DNA of 64,000 nt from Streptomyces spororaveus (GTDB taxonomy: Bacteria; Actinomycetota; Actinomycetes; Streptomycetales; Streptomycetaceae). Every line of letters begins with the position of its first letter. Positions within the stretch are counted from its first letter, which is position 1. The position numbers were made by a program, and so were the translations under genes. Positions 41,816 to 52,557 of the stretch are shown here, one piece after another. The stretch spans positions 5,098,001-5,162,000 of the forward strand of contig NZ_BNED01000005.1 of assembly GCF_016755875.1 (NCBI RefSeq), written 5' to 3'. The notes beneath the pieces were generated by a model. It saw nothing but the letters and a program-made list of their open reading frames with translations. It searched no databases and was not told the origin of the DNA.

Positions 41816-42310
41816 ATGAGTGAGATCGCAGACACCCCGGTACCCGTCCCCGCCGCAGTCCCTGTCGCTGTGACCGCTTCCGACGTGCACACCGTGCACG
41901 AGGCCTACTCCTTCGCGTGCATGAGGTGCGGGTACGGCTGGGAGCAGGCGTACGCCATCGAGCACCACGTCGACGGCAAGGGCGAGCCGTTCATCATGTA
42001 CATGGTCAACGGCGAGCGGGTGCCCTCCCCCCTGTCCAACCCGACCTGCCTGAACTGCGGCGGACACGTCGTACGCATCATGCGGGCCGGCCAGGTCTCC
42101 TCGGTGATGGGCATGATCGACCACATCTACCACCACCAGATCGCCCCCGGGATCGCCGGACCCGTCCCGGCCGGCGCGAACGTCCCCCGGACGCCGAAGC
42201 CGCGCAAGCCCTCCCGGTCGCCCGCCTCCTCGGGGCCGGCGGCCGTCGCCCCCGCAGGGGAGCGCCGGGGTCTGCTCTCCCGTCTCAAGGGACTCTTCCA
42301 CCGGTCATAA
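41816..42310 (+). CDS. Conserved zinc-ribbon protein, 164 aa
   Basis: Two CxxC pairs (FACMRCGYGW near residue 35 and PTCLNCGGHVVRI near 75) make a Cys4 zinc site holding a small beta-domain with YMVNGERVPSPL between. The N-terminal 20 residues are Val/Pro-rich; the C-terminal 55 are Pro/Ala/Arg-rich and end in a basic helix (SRLKGLFHRS). Function unknown. AAGAGGAG gives a strong ribosome site. It lies 10 bp before tatD. Confidence 0.75.
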   Translation: MSEIADTPVPVPAAVPVAVTASDVHTVHEAYSFACMRCGYGWEQAYAIEHHVDGKGEPFIMYMVNGERVPSPLSNPTCLNCGGHVVRIMRAGQVSSVMGMIDHIYHHQIAPGIAGPVPAGANVPRTPKPRKPSRSPASSGPAAVAPAGERRGLLSRLKGLFHRS

Positions 42311-42320
42311 GATCGGCCGT

Positions 42321-43202
42321 ATGAGCCCTTCCGCTGCTTCCAAGGACGCACCGCCGCCGCTGCCCGAACCCCTCCGGGTGGCGGTGGCGGACTCGCACAC
42401 CCACCTCGACATGCAGGCGGGCACCGTCGAGGAGGGCCTCGCGAAGGCCGCCTCGGTGGGCGTGACCACCGTCGTCCAGGTCGGCTGCGACGTGAAGGGC
42501 TCCAGGTGGGCCGCCGAGACCGCGGCCGCGTACGCGAACGTCCACGCGGCCGTCGCCCTTCACCCGAACGAAGCGCCCCGGATCGTCCGCGGCGACCCCG
42601 ACGGCTGGTCGCGCCAGGGCGCCCGCCCCGGCGGCGGCGAGGCGGCGCTGGACGAGGCGCTCGCCGAGATCGAGGCACTGGCCGCGCTGGACCACGTGAA
42701 GGCGGTCGGCGAGACCGGCCTCGACCACTTCCGTACCGGGCCCGAGGGCATGGCCGCGCAGGAGCGTTCCTTCCGCGCGCACATCGAGATCGCCAAGCGG
42801 CAGGGCAAGGCCCTGGTCATCCACGACCGGGACGCCCACGCCGACGTCCTGCGCGTCCTGCGCGAGGAGGGCGCCCCCGAGCGGACGATCTTCCACTGCT
42901 ACTCCGGGGACGCCGACATGGCCCGTGAGTGCGCCGCCGCCGGCTACTACATGTCCTTCGCCGGGACCGTCACCTTCAAGAACGCCCAGCCGCTGCGCGA
43001 CGCCCTCGCCGTGGCCCCGCTGGAGCTGGTGCTCGTCGAGACCGACGCCCCCTACCTCACCCCCGCGCCGTACCGCGGTCGGCCCAACGCCCCGTACCTC
43101 ATTCCGCTGACGGTCCGGGCGATGGCCGCGGTCCGCGGCATCGACGAGGACGCGATGGCCAGCGCCCTGGCGGCCAACACGGCCCGCGCCTTCGACTACT
43201 GA
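42321..43202 (+). CDS. tatD: TatD family metal-dependent deoxyribonuclease
   Basis: A 293-aa TIM-barrel hydrolase. Metal ligands are visible: DSHTHLDMQ (HxH, near residue 24), GETGLDHFRT (Glu near 130), LVIHDRDAHADVL (His), IFHCYSGDADM (His near 193) and ETDAPYLTP (Asp near 240). TatD enzymes act as 3'-5' exonucleases in DNA repair and RNA quality control. The following genes rpfB, rsmA and ispE keep the order seen in mycobacteria (metG-tatD-rpfB-ksgA-ispE), although metG is not here. Confidence 0.92.
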   Translation: MSPSAASKDAPPPLPEPLRVAVADSHTHLDMQAGTVEEGLAKAASVGVTTVVQVGCDVKGSRWAAETAAAYANVHAAVALHPNEAPRIVRGDPDGWSRQGARPGGGEAALDEALAEIEALAALDHVKAVGETGLDHFRTGPEGMAAQERSFRAHIEIAKRQGKALVIHDRDAHADVLRVLREEGAPERTIFHCYSGDADMARECAAAGYYMSFAGTVTFKNAQPLRDALAVAPLELVLVETDAPYLTPAPYRGRPNAPYLIPLTVRAMAAVRGIDEDAMASALAANTARAFDY

Positions 43203-43241
43203 TCCCGCGCCCGCTCCGACACGCTGGGTAGTCGTTCCGCT

Positions 43242-43270
43242 TTGGAGCGTGACGACTCCTCCGCTAGGGT
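43242..43270 (+). promoter_or_regulatory. Probable rpfB promoter
   Basis: TTGGAG (43242-43247) and TAGGGT (43265-43270) are 17 bp apart and 47 bp before the GTG of rpfB. TAGGGT is a common Streptomyces -10. Confidence 0.55.
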
Positions 43271-43317
43271 GCCGTGCCCGCACCGGAGGGTGCCGGATCA
43301 CCAGTGGAGCGAGCGTC

Positions 43318-44919
43318 GTGAGCGATACGCAGGGCAGTCACCGCCGTGGCGGTCCCGTCCCCGAGGCGTACGAGGCCCCATCCTTGTCCGGCGCGGCCTG
43401 GCCGGACGGTACGGGCGGTCCCGGGTCGCCCGCCGCCTGGAACCCGGAGCCCGCGGCCCCGGCCCCGCCCCCGGTCCTCCCGGTCGCGGCCCCGGTCGTC
43501 CCGGCCCCGGCCCCGGCCCCGGTCCCGGCCCCGGCCCCGGTCCCGGCCCCGGTCCCGGCACCGACCCCGGTCCCGGCCCCGCGCGGCGGGCGCCGCCGCC
43601 GGGCCGACCTCTCACCGGCCGAGCTGTCGGAGGCCGACACCCTGGCCGCCACGCCCGTCGCGCCGGGCCCGGGCCGCCGCCGGGCCGCGGCCCCCGTGGC
43701 CGCACCACCGGCCGACGCCATCGCGAGCGCCCCCGCCGTCGCCCCCGCAGTCGAGCCTGCAATCGCCCCCGCTCCCGCGGTGCCCGGCCGCCGCCGCGCC
43801 CGCGGCCGCACCCCCGTCGAGACCCTCGGCGGGAACTGGCGGCGCATCGTGCCGCAGGCCCTCGTCGTCGCCTTCCTCGCCGGCGGCACCACGGCGTTCG
43901 TCGCCGCCGACAAGGCCGTACGGCTCACCGTGGACGGAGTCCCGCGCAACCTCCACACCTTCGCCGACGACATCGGCGAACTGCTCGCCGCCGAAGGCCT
44001 CGGCGTCGGCCCCCACGACCTCGTCGCCCCCGCCCCCGGCCAACCCCTGGAGGACGGCGAGGAGATCGTCGTCCGCTACGGCCGCCCCCTGCGCCTGACC
44101 CTCGACGGGCAGCAGCGCCAGGTGTGGACCACCGCCCGCACCGTCGAGGGCGCCCTGCGCCAGTTCGGCATCCGCGCCGAGGGCGCCTACCTCTCGACGC
44201 CCCGCACCGCCCCCGTCCCGCGGGCGGGCCTGGCCCTCAGCGTCCGTACCGAACGCAGCGTCACCTTCATGGCCGACGGCCGCGAACGCACCATCCGCAC
44301 CAACGCCGCCACCGTCGGGGAAGCCCTCGACCAGGCGGGCATCACCCTCCAGGGCCAGGACACCACCTCCGTGCCGCCCACCGAGTTCCCGCGCGACGGC
44401 CAGACCGTCACCGTGCTCCGCATCACCGGCACCCGCGAGGTCCGCGAGGAGCGCATCCCGTACGCGACCGAGAAGGTCGAGGACCCCACCCTGTTCACCG
44501 GCACCGAAGTCGTCGAGCGCGTCGGCCGCCCCGGGGCGCGCAGGGTCACGTACAGCCTGCGCACCGTCAACGGGGTCCGGCAGAAGCCCCGACCCATCGC
44601 CGATGAGGTCGTCCGCGAACCCGTCACCCAGCTCGTCAAGGTCGGCACCAGATCGCTGCCCAGCTCCGTCGCCGGCGCCGACGGCCTCAACTGGGCGGCC
44701 CTCGCCCAGTGCGAGTCCGGCGGCCGCCCCGCCGCCACCGACGCCTCCGGGACGTACGGCGGGCTGTACCAGTTCGACGTCCGCACCTGGCACAGCCTCG
44801 GCGGGAGCGGACGCCCGCAGGACGCCTCGGGCACGGAACAGACGTACCGGGCGAAGAAGCTCTACGTGCAGCGGGGGGCGAGCCCGTGGCCGCACTGCGG
44901 CCGCAGGCTCACGTCGTAG
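43318..44919 (+). CDS. rpfB: Resuscitation-promoting factor, RpfB type
   Basis: A 533-aa secreted wall-lytic protein. A cytoplasmic Pro/Ala-rich N terminus (residues 40-90, PAPAPVPAPAPVP-type repeats) precedes a helix near 182-200. Outside are DUF348 repeats (AVRLTVDGVPRNLHTFA, PLRLTLDGQQRQVWTTA, SVTFMADGRERTIRTNA), a G5 domain (about 375-450, with EERIPYATEKVEDPTL) and the C-terminal transglycosylase-like Rpf domain (NWAALAQCESGGRPAATDAS near 465, with the catalytic Glu in CESGG). It cleaves peptidoglycan during germination and growth. GTG at 43318 with GTGGAGCGAG upstream. It sits between tatD and rsmA, as in mycobacteria. Confidence 0.9.
   Translation: MSDTQGSHRRGGPVPEAYEAPSLSGAAWPDGTGGPGSPAAWNPEPAAPAPPPVLPVAAPVVPAPAPAPVPAPAPVPAPVPAPTPVPAPRGGRRRRADLSPAELSEADTLAATPVAPGPGRRRAAAPVAAPPADAIASAPAVAPAVEPAIAPAPAVPGRRRARGRTPVETLGGNWRRIVPQALVVAFLAGGTTAFVAADKAVRLTVDGVPRNLHTFADDIGELLAAEGLGVGPHDLVAPAPGQPLEDGEEIVVRYGRPLRLTLDGQQRQVWTTARTVEGALRQFGIRAEGAYLSTPRTAPVPRAGLALSVRTERSVTFMADGRERTIRTNAATVGEALDQAGITLQGQDTTSVPPTEFPRDGQTVTVLRITGTREVREERIPYATEKVEDPTLFTGTEVVERVGRPGARRVTYSLRTVNGVRQKPRPIADEVVREPVTQLVKVGTRSLPSSVAGADGLNWAALAQCESGGRPAATDASGTYGGLYQFDVRTWHSLGGSGRPQDASGTEQTYRAKKLYVQRGASPWPHCGRRLTS
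43481..43582 (+). repeat. Low-complexity Pro-Ala repeat in rpfB
   Basis: Tandem CCGGCCCCGGTCCC-type hexamers encode alternating Pro, Ala and Val in the cytoplasmic N terminus of RpfB. Such tracts are prone to slip, so length may vary between strains. Confidence 0.7.
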
Positions 44920-44969
44920 TGAGCCCGGTCCGGCGCGGGATCGCTCGGCCGATCTGAGACGCTTTACCG

Positions 44970-45890
44970 GTGAGCACCGCAGAGCAGCAGCCCGATAACA
45001 CCGAGAACACCTCCCCCGCCGCGCCCGACGCCCTCCTCGGCCCGGCCGACATCAGGGAGCTGGCCGCCGCCCTCGGCGTACGCCCGACGAAGCAGAAGGG
45101 GCAGAACTTCGTCATCGACGCCAACACGGTGCGCCGGATCGTGCGCACCGCCGAGGTCCGCCCGGACGACGTCGTCGTCGAGGTCGGCCCGGGGCTCGGC
45201 TCGCTGACGCTCGCACTGCTGGAGGCCGCCGACCGGGTCGTCGCCGTCGAGATCGACGACATCCTGGCCGCCGCGCTGCCCGCCACCATCGAGGCCCGGA
45301 TGCCCGCGAAGAAGGACCGCTTCGCGCTGGTCCACTCCGACGCGATGCTCGTGACCGAGCTGCCCGGCCCGCCGCCGACCGCGCTCGTCGCGAACCTCCC
45401 GTACAACGTGGCCGTGCCCGTCCTGCTCACCATGCTCGACCGCTTCCCGACCATCGAGCGGACCCTGGTGATGGTGCAGGCGGAGGTCGCCGACCGGCTG
45501 GCCGCCGAACCGGGCAACAAGGTCTACGGCGTGCCCTCCGTCAAGGCCAACTGGTACGCGCACGTCAAGCGCGCCGGCGCCATCGGCCGCAAGGTCTTCT
45601 GGCCCGCCCCGAACGTCGACTCCGGTCTCGTCTCGCTGGTGCGCCGGACCGAGCCCATCAAGACCACCGCCACCAAGGCCGAGGTCTTCGCGGTCGTCGA
45701 CGCCGCCTTCGCGCAGCGCCGCAAGACGCTGCGCGCCGCGCTGGCCGGCTGGGCCGGATCGGCGGCGGGCGCGGAGGCCGCGCTGGTCGCCGCCGGTGTC
45801 TCGCCGCAGGCCCGCGGGGAGTCCCTGACGGTCGAGGAGTTCGCGGCGATCGCCGAGCACAAGCCGGCGGCGGAGAGGCCCGCACTGTGA
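44970..45890 (+). CDS. rsmA: 16S rRNA (adenine1518/1519-N6)-dimethyltransferase
   Basis: Also called KsgA. Dimethylates A1518 and A1519 late in small-subunit assembly; loss gives kasugamycin resistance. The 306-aa protein has the opening [18 protein letters not shown] (Q-N-F motif), SAM motif [16 protein letters not shown] near residue 70 and the catalytic [11 protein letters not shown] near 145. GTG at 44970. Its stop overlaps ispE by GTGA, implying a shared transcript. Confidence 0.95.
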   Translation: MSTAEQQPDNTENTSPAAPDALLGPADIRELAAALGVRPTKQKGQNFVIDANTVRRIVRTAEVRPDDVVVEVGPGLGSLTLALLEAADRVVAVEIDDILAAALPATIEARMPAKKDRFALVHSDAMLVTELPGPPPTALVANLPYNVAVPVLLTMLDRFPTIERTLVMVQAEVADRLAAEPGNKVYGVPSVKANWYAHVKRAGAIGRKVFWPAPNVDSGLVSLVRRTEPIKTTATKAEVFAVVDAAFAQRRKTLRAALAGWAGSAAGAEAALVAAGVSPQARGESLTVEEFAAIAEHKPAAERPAL

Positions 45891-46804
45891 GCGCGCACCG
45901 CACGCCCGTGACCGTACGGGTCCCCGCGAAGGTCAACGTCCGGCTGGCGGTGGGCGCGGCCCGCCCCGACGGCTTCCACGACCTGGCCAACGTCTTCCTC
46001 GCCGTCTCCCTGTACGACGAGGTCACCGCCACCCCGGCCGACGCCCTCACCATCACGTGCACCGGCCCCGACGCCGACCAGGTGCCCCTGGACCGCACCA
46101 ACCTCGCGGCACGCGCCGCCGAGATCCTCGCGGCCCGGGCCGGGATCGAACCCGCCGTCCACCTGCACATCGCGAAGAACATCCCGGTGGCGGGCGGCAT
46201 GGCGGGCGGCAGCGCGGACGGCGCGGCGGCCCTGCTGGCCTGCGACACCCTGTGGGGCCTGGACACCCCGCTCACCGAGCTCCTCGACATCTGCGCGGAG
46301 CTCGGCAGCGACGTCCCCTTCAGCCTCGTCGGCGGGGCCGCGCTCGGCACCGGCCGCGGTGAGCTGCTCACGCCGGTCGGGGCGGGGACGTTCCACTGGG
46401 TCTTCGCGGTGGCCGACGGCGGCCTGTCCACCCCGGCGGTGTTCCGCGAGTTCGACCGCCTCGCCGAGGCCGAAGGCACGGAGATCCCCGAGCCGGAGGC
46501 CTCCCCGGCGCTGCTGGCGGCCCTCGCCTCGGGCGACGCGGAAGCGCTGGCCGCGGTGCTGGCCAATGACCTCCAGGCGGCGGCGTTGTCGCTGCGGCCG
46601 TCGCTGGCCGCGACGCTGGCCGCGGGCGTGGACGGTGGTGCGCTCGCCGCGCTGGTCTCCGGCTCGGGGCCGACGACGGCGTTCCTGTGCCGGGACGCGG
46701 AGTCCGCGGAGAAGGTGGCGGCGGCGCTGTCCGCGTCGGGCACCTGCCGGGCCACGCGGATTGCCTCCAGTCCTGCCCCGGGTGCCACGGTCCTGCCGTC
46801 CTGA
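45887..46804 (+). CDS. ispE: 4-diphosphocytidyl-2-C-methyl-D-erythritol kinase
   Basis: GHMP kinase of the MEP isoprenoid pathway, phosphorylating CDP-methylerythritol. The 305-aa protein has [21 protein letters not shown] at the N terminus (substrate), the ATP loop [17 protein letters not shown] near residue 100, [20 protein letters not shown] near 145 with the catalytic Asp, and a C-terminal [15 protein letters not shown] overlaps the rsmA stop. A repeat that looks like a terminator follows. Confidence 0.94.
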   Translation: MSAHRTPVTVRVPAKVNVRLAVGAARPDGFHDLANVFLAVSLYDEVTATPADALTITCTGPDADQVPLDRTNLAARAAEILAARAGIEPAVHLHIAKNIPVAGGMAGGSADGAAALLACDTLWGLDTPLTELLDICAELGSDVPFSLVGGAALGTGRGELLTPVGAGTFHWVFAVADGGLSTPAVFREFDRLAEAEGTEIPEPEASPALLAALASGDAEALAAVLANDLQAAALSLRPSLAATLAAGVDGGALAALVSGSGPTTAFLCRDAESAEKVAAALSASGTCRATRIASSPAPGATVLPS

Positions 46805-46819
46805 CCTGCGGGCCGGCTG

Positions 46820-46896
46820 CCGGGGCTCCGCCCCGGACCCCGCGCCTCAAACGCCGGCGAGGCTGAAGGTGCGCGGGGTTCGGGGCGGAGCCCCGG
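46820..46896. repeat. Streptomyces-type GC-rich repeat, copy C, forming a long hairpin
   Basis: Arms 46820-46844 (CCGGGGCTCCGCCCCGGACC-) and 46872-46896 are complementary at 24 of 25 positions, enclosing CCTCAAACGCCGGCGAGG, which is the core shared with the copies at 18.3 and 22.1 kb. Placed 16 bp after ispE, it probably ends the tatD-ispE transcript. Confidence 0.7.
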
Positions 46897-46967
46897 GCCG
46901 GTACTCAGGCCGGAGTTGAGTATCCGCGCCCTGTCGGGAGACACCCGGCGCGGGACACCGTGGCCCC

Positions 46968-48299
46968 ATGACAGCCAGCGCACGCGACCTCGCCGACGCC
47001 ACCCCCGCCGCCCGCGACCGGTACGTAGACCTGCTGCGCGTCGCCTCGCTCGGCACCGTCATCGCCGGACACTGGCTGATGGCCGCCGTCAGCGGCGACG
47101 GCATAGGCAATCTGCTCACCCTCGTACCGGCCCTCCAGGTGCTCACCTGGGGCCTGCAGATCATGCCCGTCTTCTTCTTCGTCGGCGGGTTCTCGCACGC
47201 GCTCTCCTACCGCTCCCTGGACCGCCGCACCGACGGGCCCGTCTACGCCGCCTTCCTGCGGGCCCGGCTCCAGCGCCTGCTGCGGCCCACCCTCGTCTTC
47301 GTCCTGGTGTGGGCCGCGGCCGCGCTCGCCGTGCAGCTCGCCGGACACGGGGGCGGCATCCTCACGGGGGCCGCGCTGCGGCTGGTCACCCAGCCGCTGT
47401 GGTTCATCGGGATCTACCTCGCGATGGTCGCCTTCACCCCGCCCCTGCTGAAGCTGCACGAGCGCCACGGCTGGGCCGCCTTCGCCGCGCTGGCCGGGGC
47501 GGCCGCACTGGTCGACGTACTGCGCTTCGCCCTCGGGGTGCCCTACGTGGAGTTCCTGAACTTCGCCTTCGTCTGGCTCGCCGTCCACCAGCTCGGCTTC
47601 CTGCGCGCCGACGGCCGCATCCGCAGGCCCGCCGTCCTCGCCGCCGCCGGACTCGCCTGCGCCGCCCTGCTGGTGGCGTATGGCCCGTACCCGCTGTCCA
47701 TGGTCGGGATGCCCGGCGAGAAGGTCTCCAACATGGCCCCGCCCACCCTCGCCCTGCTCTGCCACGGCCTGTGGCTCGTCGGCGCCGTCCAGCTGGCGGC
47801 CGGGCCCGCCACCGCGTGGCTGCGCCGCCCGCGCGTCTGGCGCGCGGTGGTCGCGGCCAACGGCCTCGCCATGACCGCGTTCCTGTGGCACCTGACCGCG
47901 ATGCTCGGTGTGTACGCGGCCCAGCTCGCCCTCGGTCTCGGCCTGCCGGCCCCCGCCACGGCCGCCTGGTGGGCGCAGGTCCCGGTACGGATGGCGGCCG
48001 CGGCCGTGCTGACGGGTCTCCTCGTCGCGCTGTTCCGCCGCTTCGAGGCGCCCCGGCCGAGCGCGCCCGCCCCCGCCCGGCGCACCGGCGGCCCCGTCGC
48101 CGCCGTCGGGATCACCCTGTGCCTGCTCGGCATCCTGGGCCTGTCCATGACCGGCCTCGGCGGTCTGCTCGACGGGCACAGCGCCACGCTGATCGCGCTG
48201 CCCGTCACCGCGCCGGCCGCGATCGCGATGGCACTGGGCGGCTGGTACCTCGTGGAACGGTCGGCCCCGGCCCGGAGGGTTGGACATGGCCTACGCTGA
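46968..48299 (+). CDS. Acyltransferase 3 family membrane protein
   Basis: A 443-aa integral membrane O-acyltransferase with ten or more helices. RDRYVDLLRVASLGTVIAGH near residue 17 is the family opening with the catalytic-type His and Arg, PVFFFVGGFSHALSYRS near 65 is the second conserved block, and FLWHLTAMLGVYA lies near 307. Family members acetylate sugars, lipids or antibiotics in the envelope. It lies between the isoprenoid kinase and ABC-F genes; acceptor unknown. The C-terminal 90 residues hold two extra helices (TGGPVAAVGITLCLLG). Confidence 0.85.
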   Translation: MTASARDLADATPAARDRYVDLLRVASLGTVIAGHWLMAAVSGDGIGNLLTLVPALQVLTWGLQIMPVFFFVGGFSHALSYRSLDRRTDGPVYAAFLRARLQRLLRPTLVFVLVWAAAALAVQLAGHGGGILTGAALRLVTQPLWFIGIYLAMVAFTPPLLKLHERHGWAAFAALAGAAALVDVLRFALGVPYVEFLNFAFVWLAVHQLGFLRADGRIRRPAVLAAAGLACAALLVAYGPYPLSMVGMPGEKVSNMAPPTLALLCHGLWLVGAVQLAAGPATAWLRRPRVWRAVVAANGLAMTAFLWHLTAMLGVYAAQLALGLGLPAPATAAWWAQVPVRMAAAAVLTGLLVALFRRFEAPRPSAPAPARRTGGPVAAVGITLCLLGILGLSMTGLGGLLDGHSATLIALPVTAPAAIAMALGGWYLVERSAPARRVGHGLR

Positions 48300-48335
48300 G
48301 GAGCTGATCCACACCCTTTCCCTGGAGCGCGTCTG

Positions 48336-50138
<1,803 letters not shown>

Positions 50139-50154
50139 GCAACCCGGGGCAGGG

Positions 50155-50686
50155 GCGCTGTCAGTGATAGAAAGGTCATCCTCCCCGACCTCCCCGATGC
50201 CGAAAGCGTGCGCTGATGACCGAGCTGCCCCAGCCGCCGAACCAGCCGCCGACGCCTTCGGGTTACGGGCACCTGCCGGGTCCGCCGCAGCAGGGGTACG
50301 GGTTTGCGCCGCAGGGTGAGAACCCGTACGCCCAGCAGCCCGGTTGTCCGCCGCAGCCGCCCACCGTGCCGCAGCACCAGGTGGGCCCCGGCGGCACCGG
50401 CTCCGGCGGCCCCGGTCCGGGCAAGGCGCCGGGGAGGAAGCTGATTCTGGTCGTCGCGGCGTCCGTGGCCGCCGTTCTCGTGCTCGGGGGCGTCGGCTAC
50501 GTGGCGTTCTCGGGCGGTGACAAGGATCCGGAGCCGGTGGCGCAGGAGCCCGCCGACGCCAAGCCCTCGGGGTCCCCGTCCGTGGACAAGGGCGATGGCA
50601 ACGGCGACGGCGGCGGGGCCCCGACGGACCTCAACGCCGGCCGCAAGCAGGGCGAGGACAAGGTCCTGTGGCTCAAGACCGTCAAG
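50155..50686 (+). repeat. 532-bp direct repeat, left copy
   Basis: Read base by base, this stretch is identical to 52026-52557 (offset 1871). It spans 61 bp upstream of the start codon and the first 157 codons of the first beta-propeller gene. Identity stops at 50687 with A versus G, after which the genes diverge. Confidence 0.95.
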
Positions 50687-51835
50687 ATCGACGGCCCCGG
50701 CATGGGCGTCGACGCCGCCGCCCAGTGGGTCGCCGGCGACACCGTCGTCAAGAGCCTCTGGAAGAACCTCACCGCCTACGCGGTCGCCGACGGCAAGGAG
50801 AGGTGGACGCTCCCCTTCCCCGCGCAGATCTGCTCCGCCGCCCCGCAGACCACGGCCGAGGGCAGGACGGTCGTCATGTACCGCGACGGCGAGGGGGACA
50901 ACACCTCCTGCAACCAGCTGCGCGTGGTCGACCTCAGGTCGGGCAAGGAGGTCTGGTCGAAGGAGGTGCCCTCGGAAGGGGTCTTCGACATCTTCACCAG
51001 CCCCACCCTGTCCATGACCGGGGACACGGTCACCGTCAGCCGCGGCGGCACCGCCAGCGCCTTCAAGATCAGCAACGGTGACAAGCTCTTCGCGAACCCC
51101 CTGGGTGACGGCTGCAACGCGGACTCCTACGAAGCCGGCAACGGCAGGATGATCGCCCTCGCCACCTGCTCGGACGAGGACTCCACCGCCGAGGTCCAAG
51201 GCATCGACCCCGTCACCGGCGCGAAGGGCTGGGCCTACCGGCTCCCCGCGAACTTCAAGGTCACCAGCATCTACTCGGTGAACCCGACCGTCATCGACAT
51301 CGGCGACGAGAAGACGAAGCAGCGCTCCATCGTGGTCCTGGGACCCGACGGCAAGCAGACCGCCACCCTCGCGGGCGAGGGCAGCTTCGCCGTCGGCTGC
51401 GGCGACACCGGCCTCTTCCGGTCCCTGGCGACCTGCCCCTCGGCCGTCGTCGACGCGAACACCCTCTACCTGCCCACCGCGGCCGGCACCGGCAAGGCCA
51501 ACGAGATCGTCGCCTTCGACCTGGCCACCGGCAAGGCCAAGTGGCGTTCCCCGGCCGGGGACAAGCGCACCCTGACCCCGCTCAAGGCCGCGAACGGGCA
51601 GCTGATCGCCTACCGCAAGGCGGAGCGCGAGCAGGGCGGCGAGGTCATCTCCATCCCGGCCGACGGCGGCACCCCGACCGCGCTCCTGCGCCACCCCTCG
51701 GGCCCCGCGGCCCCCGTCGAGCGCACCTTCACCCTCCCGAAGCTGGAGTTCGCGGACGGACGGTTCTTCATCTCCTCCACCCATCTGCGGGCCCAGGGCC
51801 AGGAGGAGAAGCTCCTCATGGTCTTCGGCAAGTGA
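50216..51835 (+). CDS. Membrane-anchored beta-propeller (PQQ-like repeat) protein 1
   Basis: A 539-aa protein: a cytoplasmic Pro/Gln/Gly-rich segment (residues 1-75), one helix (LILVVAASVAAVLVLGGVGY, near 78-98), a charged Gly/Asp/Ser linker to 145, then an extracytoplasmic domain with tandem PQQ-like beta repeats, visible as DGKERWTLPFPAQI, RSGKEVWSKEVPS, VTGAKGWAYRLPA and ATGKAKWRSPAGD. Several paired Cys are outside. No catalytic residues or quinone-binding motif could be fixed, so a ligand-binding or scaffold role is more likely than a dehydrogenase. ATG at 50216; GAAAG 10 bases upstream. Confidence 0.85.
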   Translation: MTELPQPPNQPPTPSGYGHLPGPPQQGYGFAPQGENPYAQQPGCPPQPPTVPQHQVGPGGTGSGGPGPGKAPGRKLILVVAASVAAVLVLGGVGYVAFSGGDKDPEPVAQEPADAKPSGSPSVDKGDGNGDGGGAPTDLNAGRKQGEDKVLWLKTVKIDGPGMGVDAAAQWVAGDTVVKSLWKNLTAYAVADGKERWTLPFPAQICSAAPQTTAEGRTVVMYRDGEGDNTSCNQLRVVDLRSGKEVWSKEVPSEGVFDIFTSPTLSMTGDTVTVSRGGTASAFKISNGDKLFANPLGDGCNADSYEAGNGRMIALATCSDEDSTAEVQGIDPVTGAKGWAYRLPANFKVTSIYSVNPTVIDIGDEKTKQRSIVVLGPDGKQTATLAGEGSFAVGCGDTGLFRSLATCPSAVVDANTLYLPTAAGTGKANEIVAFDLATGKAKWRSPAGDKRTLTPLKAANGQLIAYRKAEREQGGEVISIPADGGTPTALLRHPSGPAAPVERTFTLPKLEFADGRFFISSTHLRAQGQEEKLLMVFGK

Positions 51836-51976
51836 GCGCGCGCTGGTCCCCGGCGCAGGGCCGTGCGAACTCCTCCCGGTCCGCGCGCATTTGGCGGCGC
51901 GCCGGGCGCGGCCCGGCCTAGGAGGTCCGGATTCCGCCGGGCCCCGGGGGCAACTGGCCGGATAACGGCGGCGTCA

Positions 51977-52017
51977 CGGGCCGGTCCTCCCTTGGGAACA
52001 GGGGGCGGACCGGCCCG
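51977..52017 (+). terminator. Hairpin after the first beta-propeller gene
   Basis: CGGGCCGGTCC (51977-51987) pairs perfectly with GGACCGGCCCG (52007-52017), lying just before the second copy of the repeat. It suggests gene 2 has its own promoter. Confidence 0.55.
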
Positions 52018-52025
52018 ATGTATGA

Positions 52026-52557
52026 GCGCTGTCAGTGATAGAAAGGTCATCCTCCCCGACCTCCCCGATGCCGAAAGCGTGCGCTGATGACCGAGCTGCC
52101 CCAGCCGCCGAACCAGCCGCCGACGCCTTCGGGTTACGGGCACCTGCCGGGTCCGCCGCAGCAGGGGTACGGGTTTGCGCCGCAGGGTGAGAACCCGTAC
52201 GCCCAGCAGCCCGGTTGTCCGCCGCAGCCGCCCACCGTGCCGCAGCACCAGGTGGGCCCCGGCGGCACCGGCTCCGGCGGCCCCGGTCCGGGCAAGGCGC
52301 CGGGGAGGAAGCTGATTCTGGTCGTCGCGGCGTCCGTGGCCGCCGTTCTCGTGCTCGGGGGCGTCGGCTACGTGGCGTTCTCGGGCGGTGACAAGGATCC
52401 GGAGCCGGTGGCGCAGGAGCCCGCCGACGCCAAGCCCTCGGGGTCCCCGTCCGTGGACAAGGGCGATGGCAACGGCGACGGCGGCGGGGCCCCGACGGAC
52501 CTCAACGCCGGCCGCAAGCAGGGCGAGGACAAGGTCCTGTGGCTCAAGACCGTCAAG
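52026..52557 (+). repeat. 532-bp direct repeat, right copy
   Basis: Identical to 50155-50686. It covers 61 bp upstream of the start codon and 157 codons of the second beta-propeller gene. Confidence 0.95.

Noticed and set aside
43203..43317. Possible c-di-AMP (ydaO-type) riboswitch upstream of the Rpf gene
   Set aside because: Such switches precede rpfA-type genes in Streptomyces and need well over 115 bp; here a normal promoter 47 bp from the start leaves no room.
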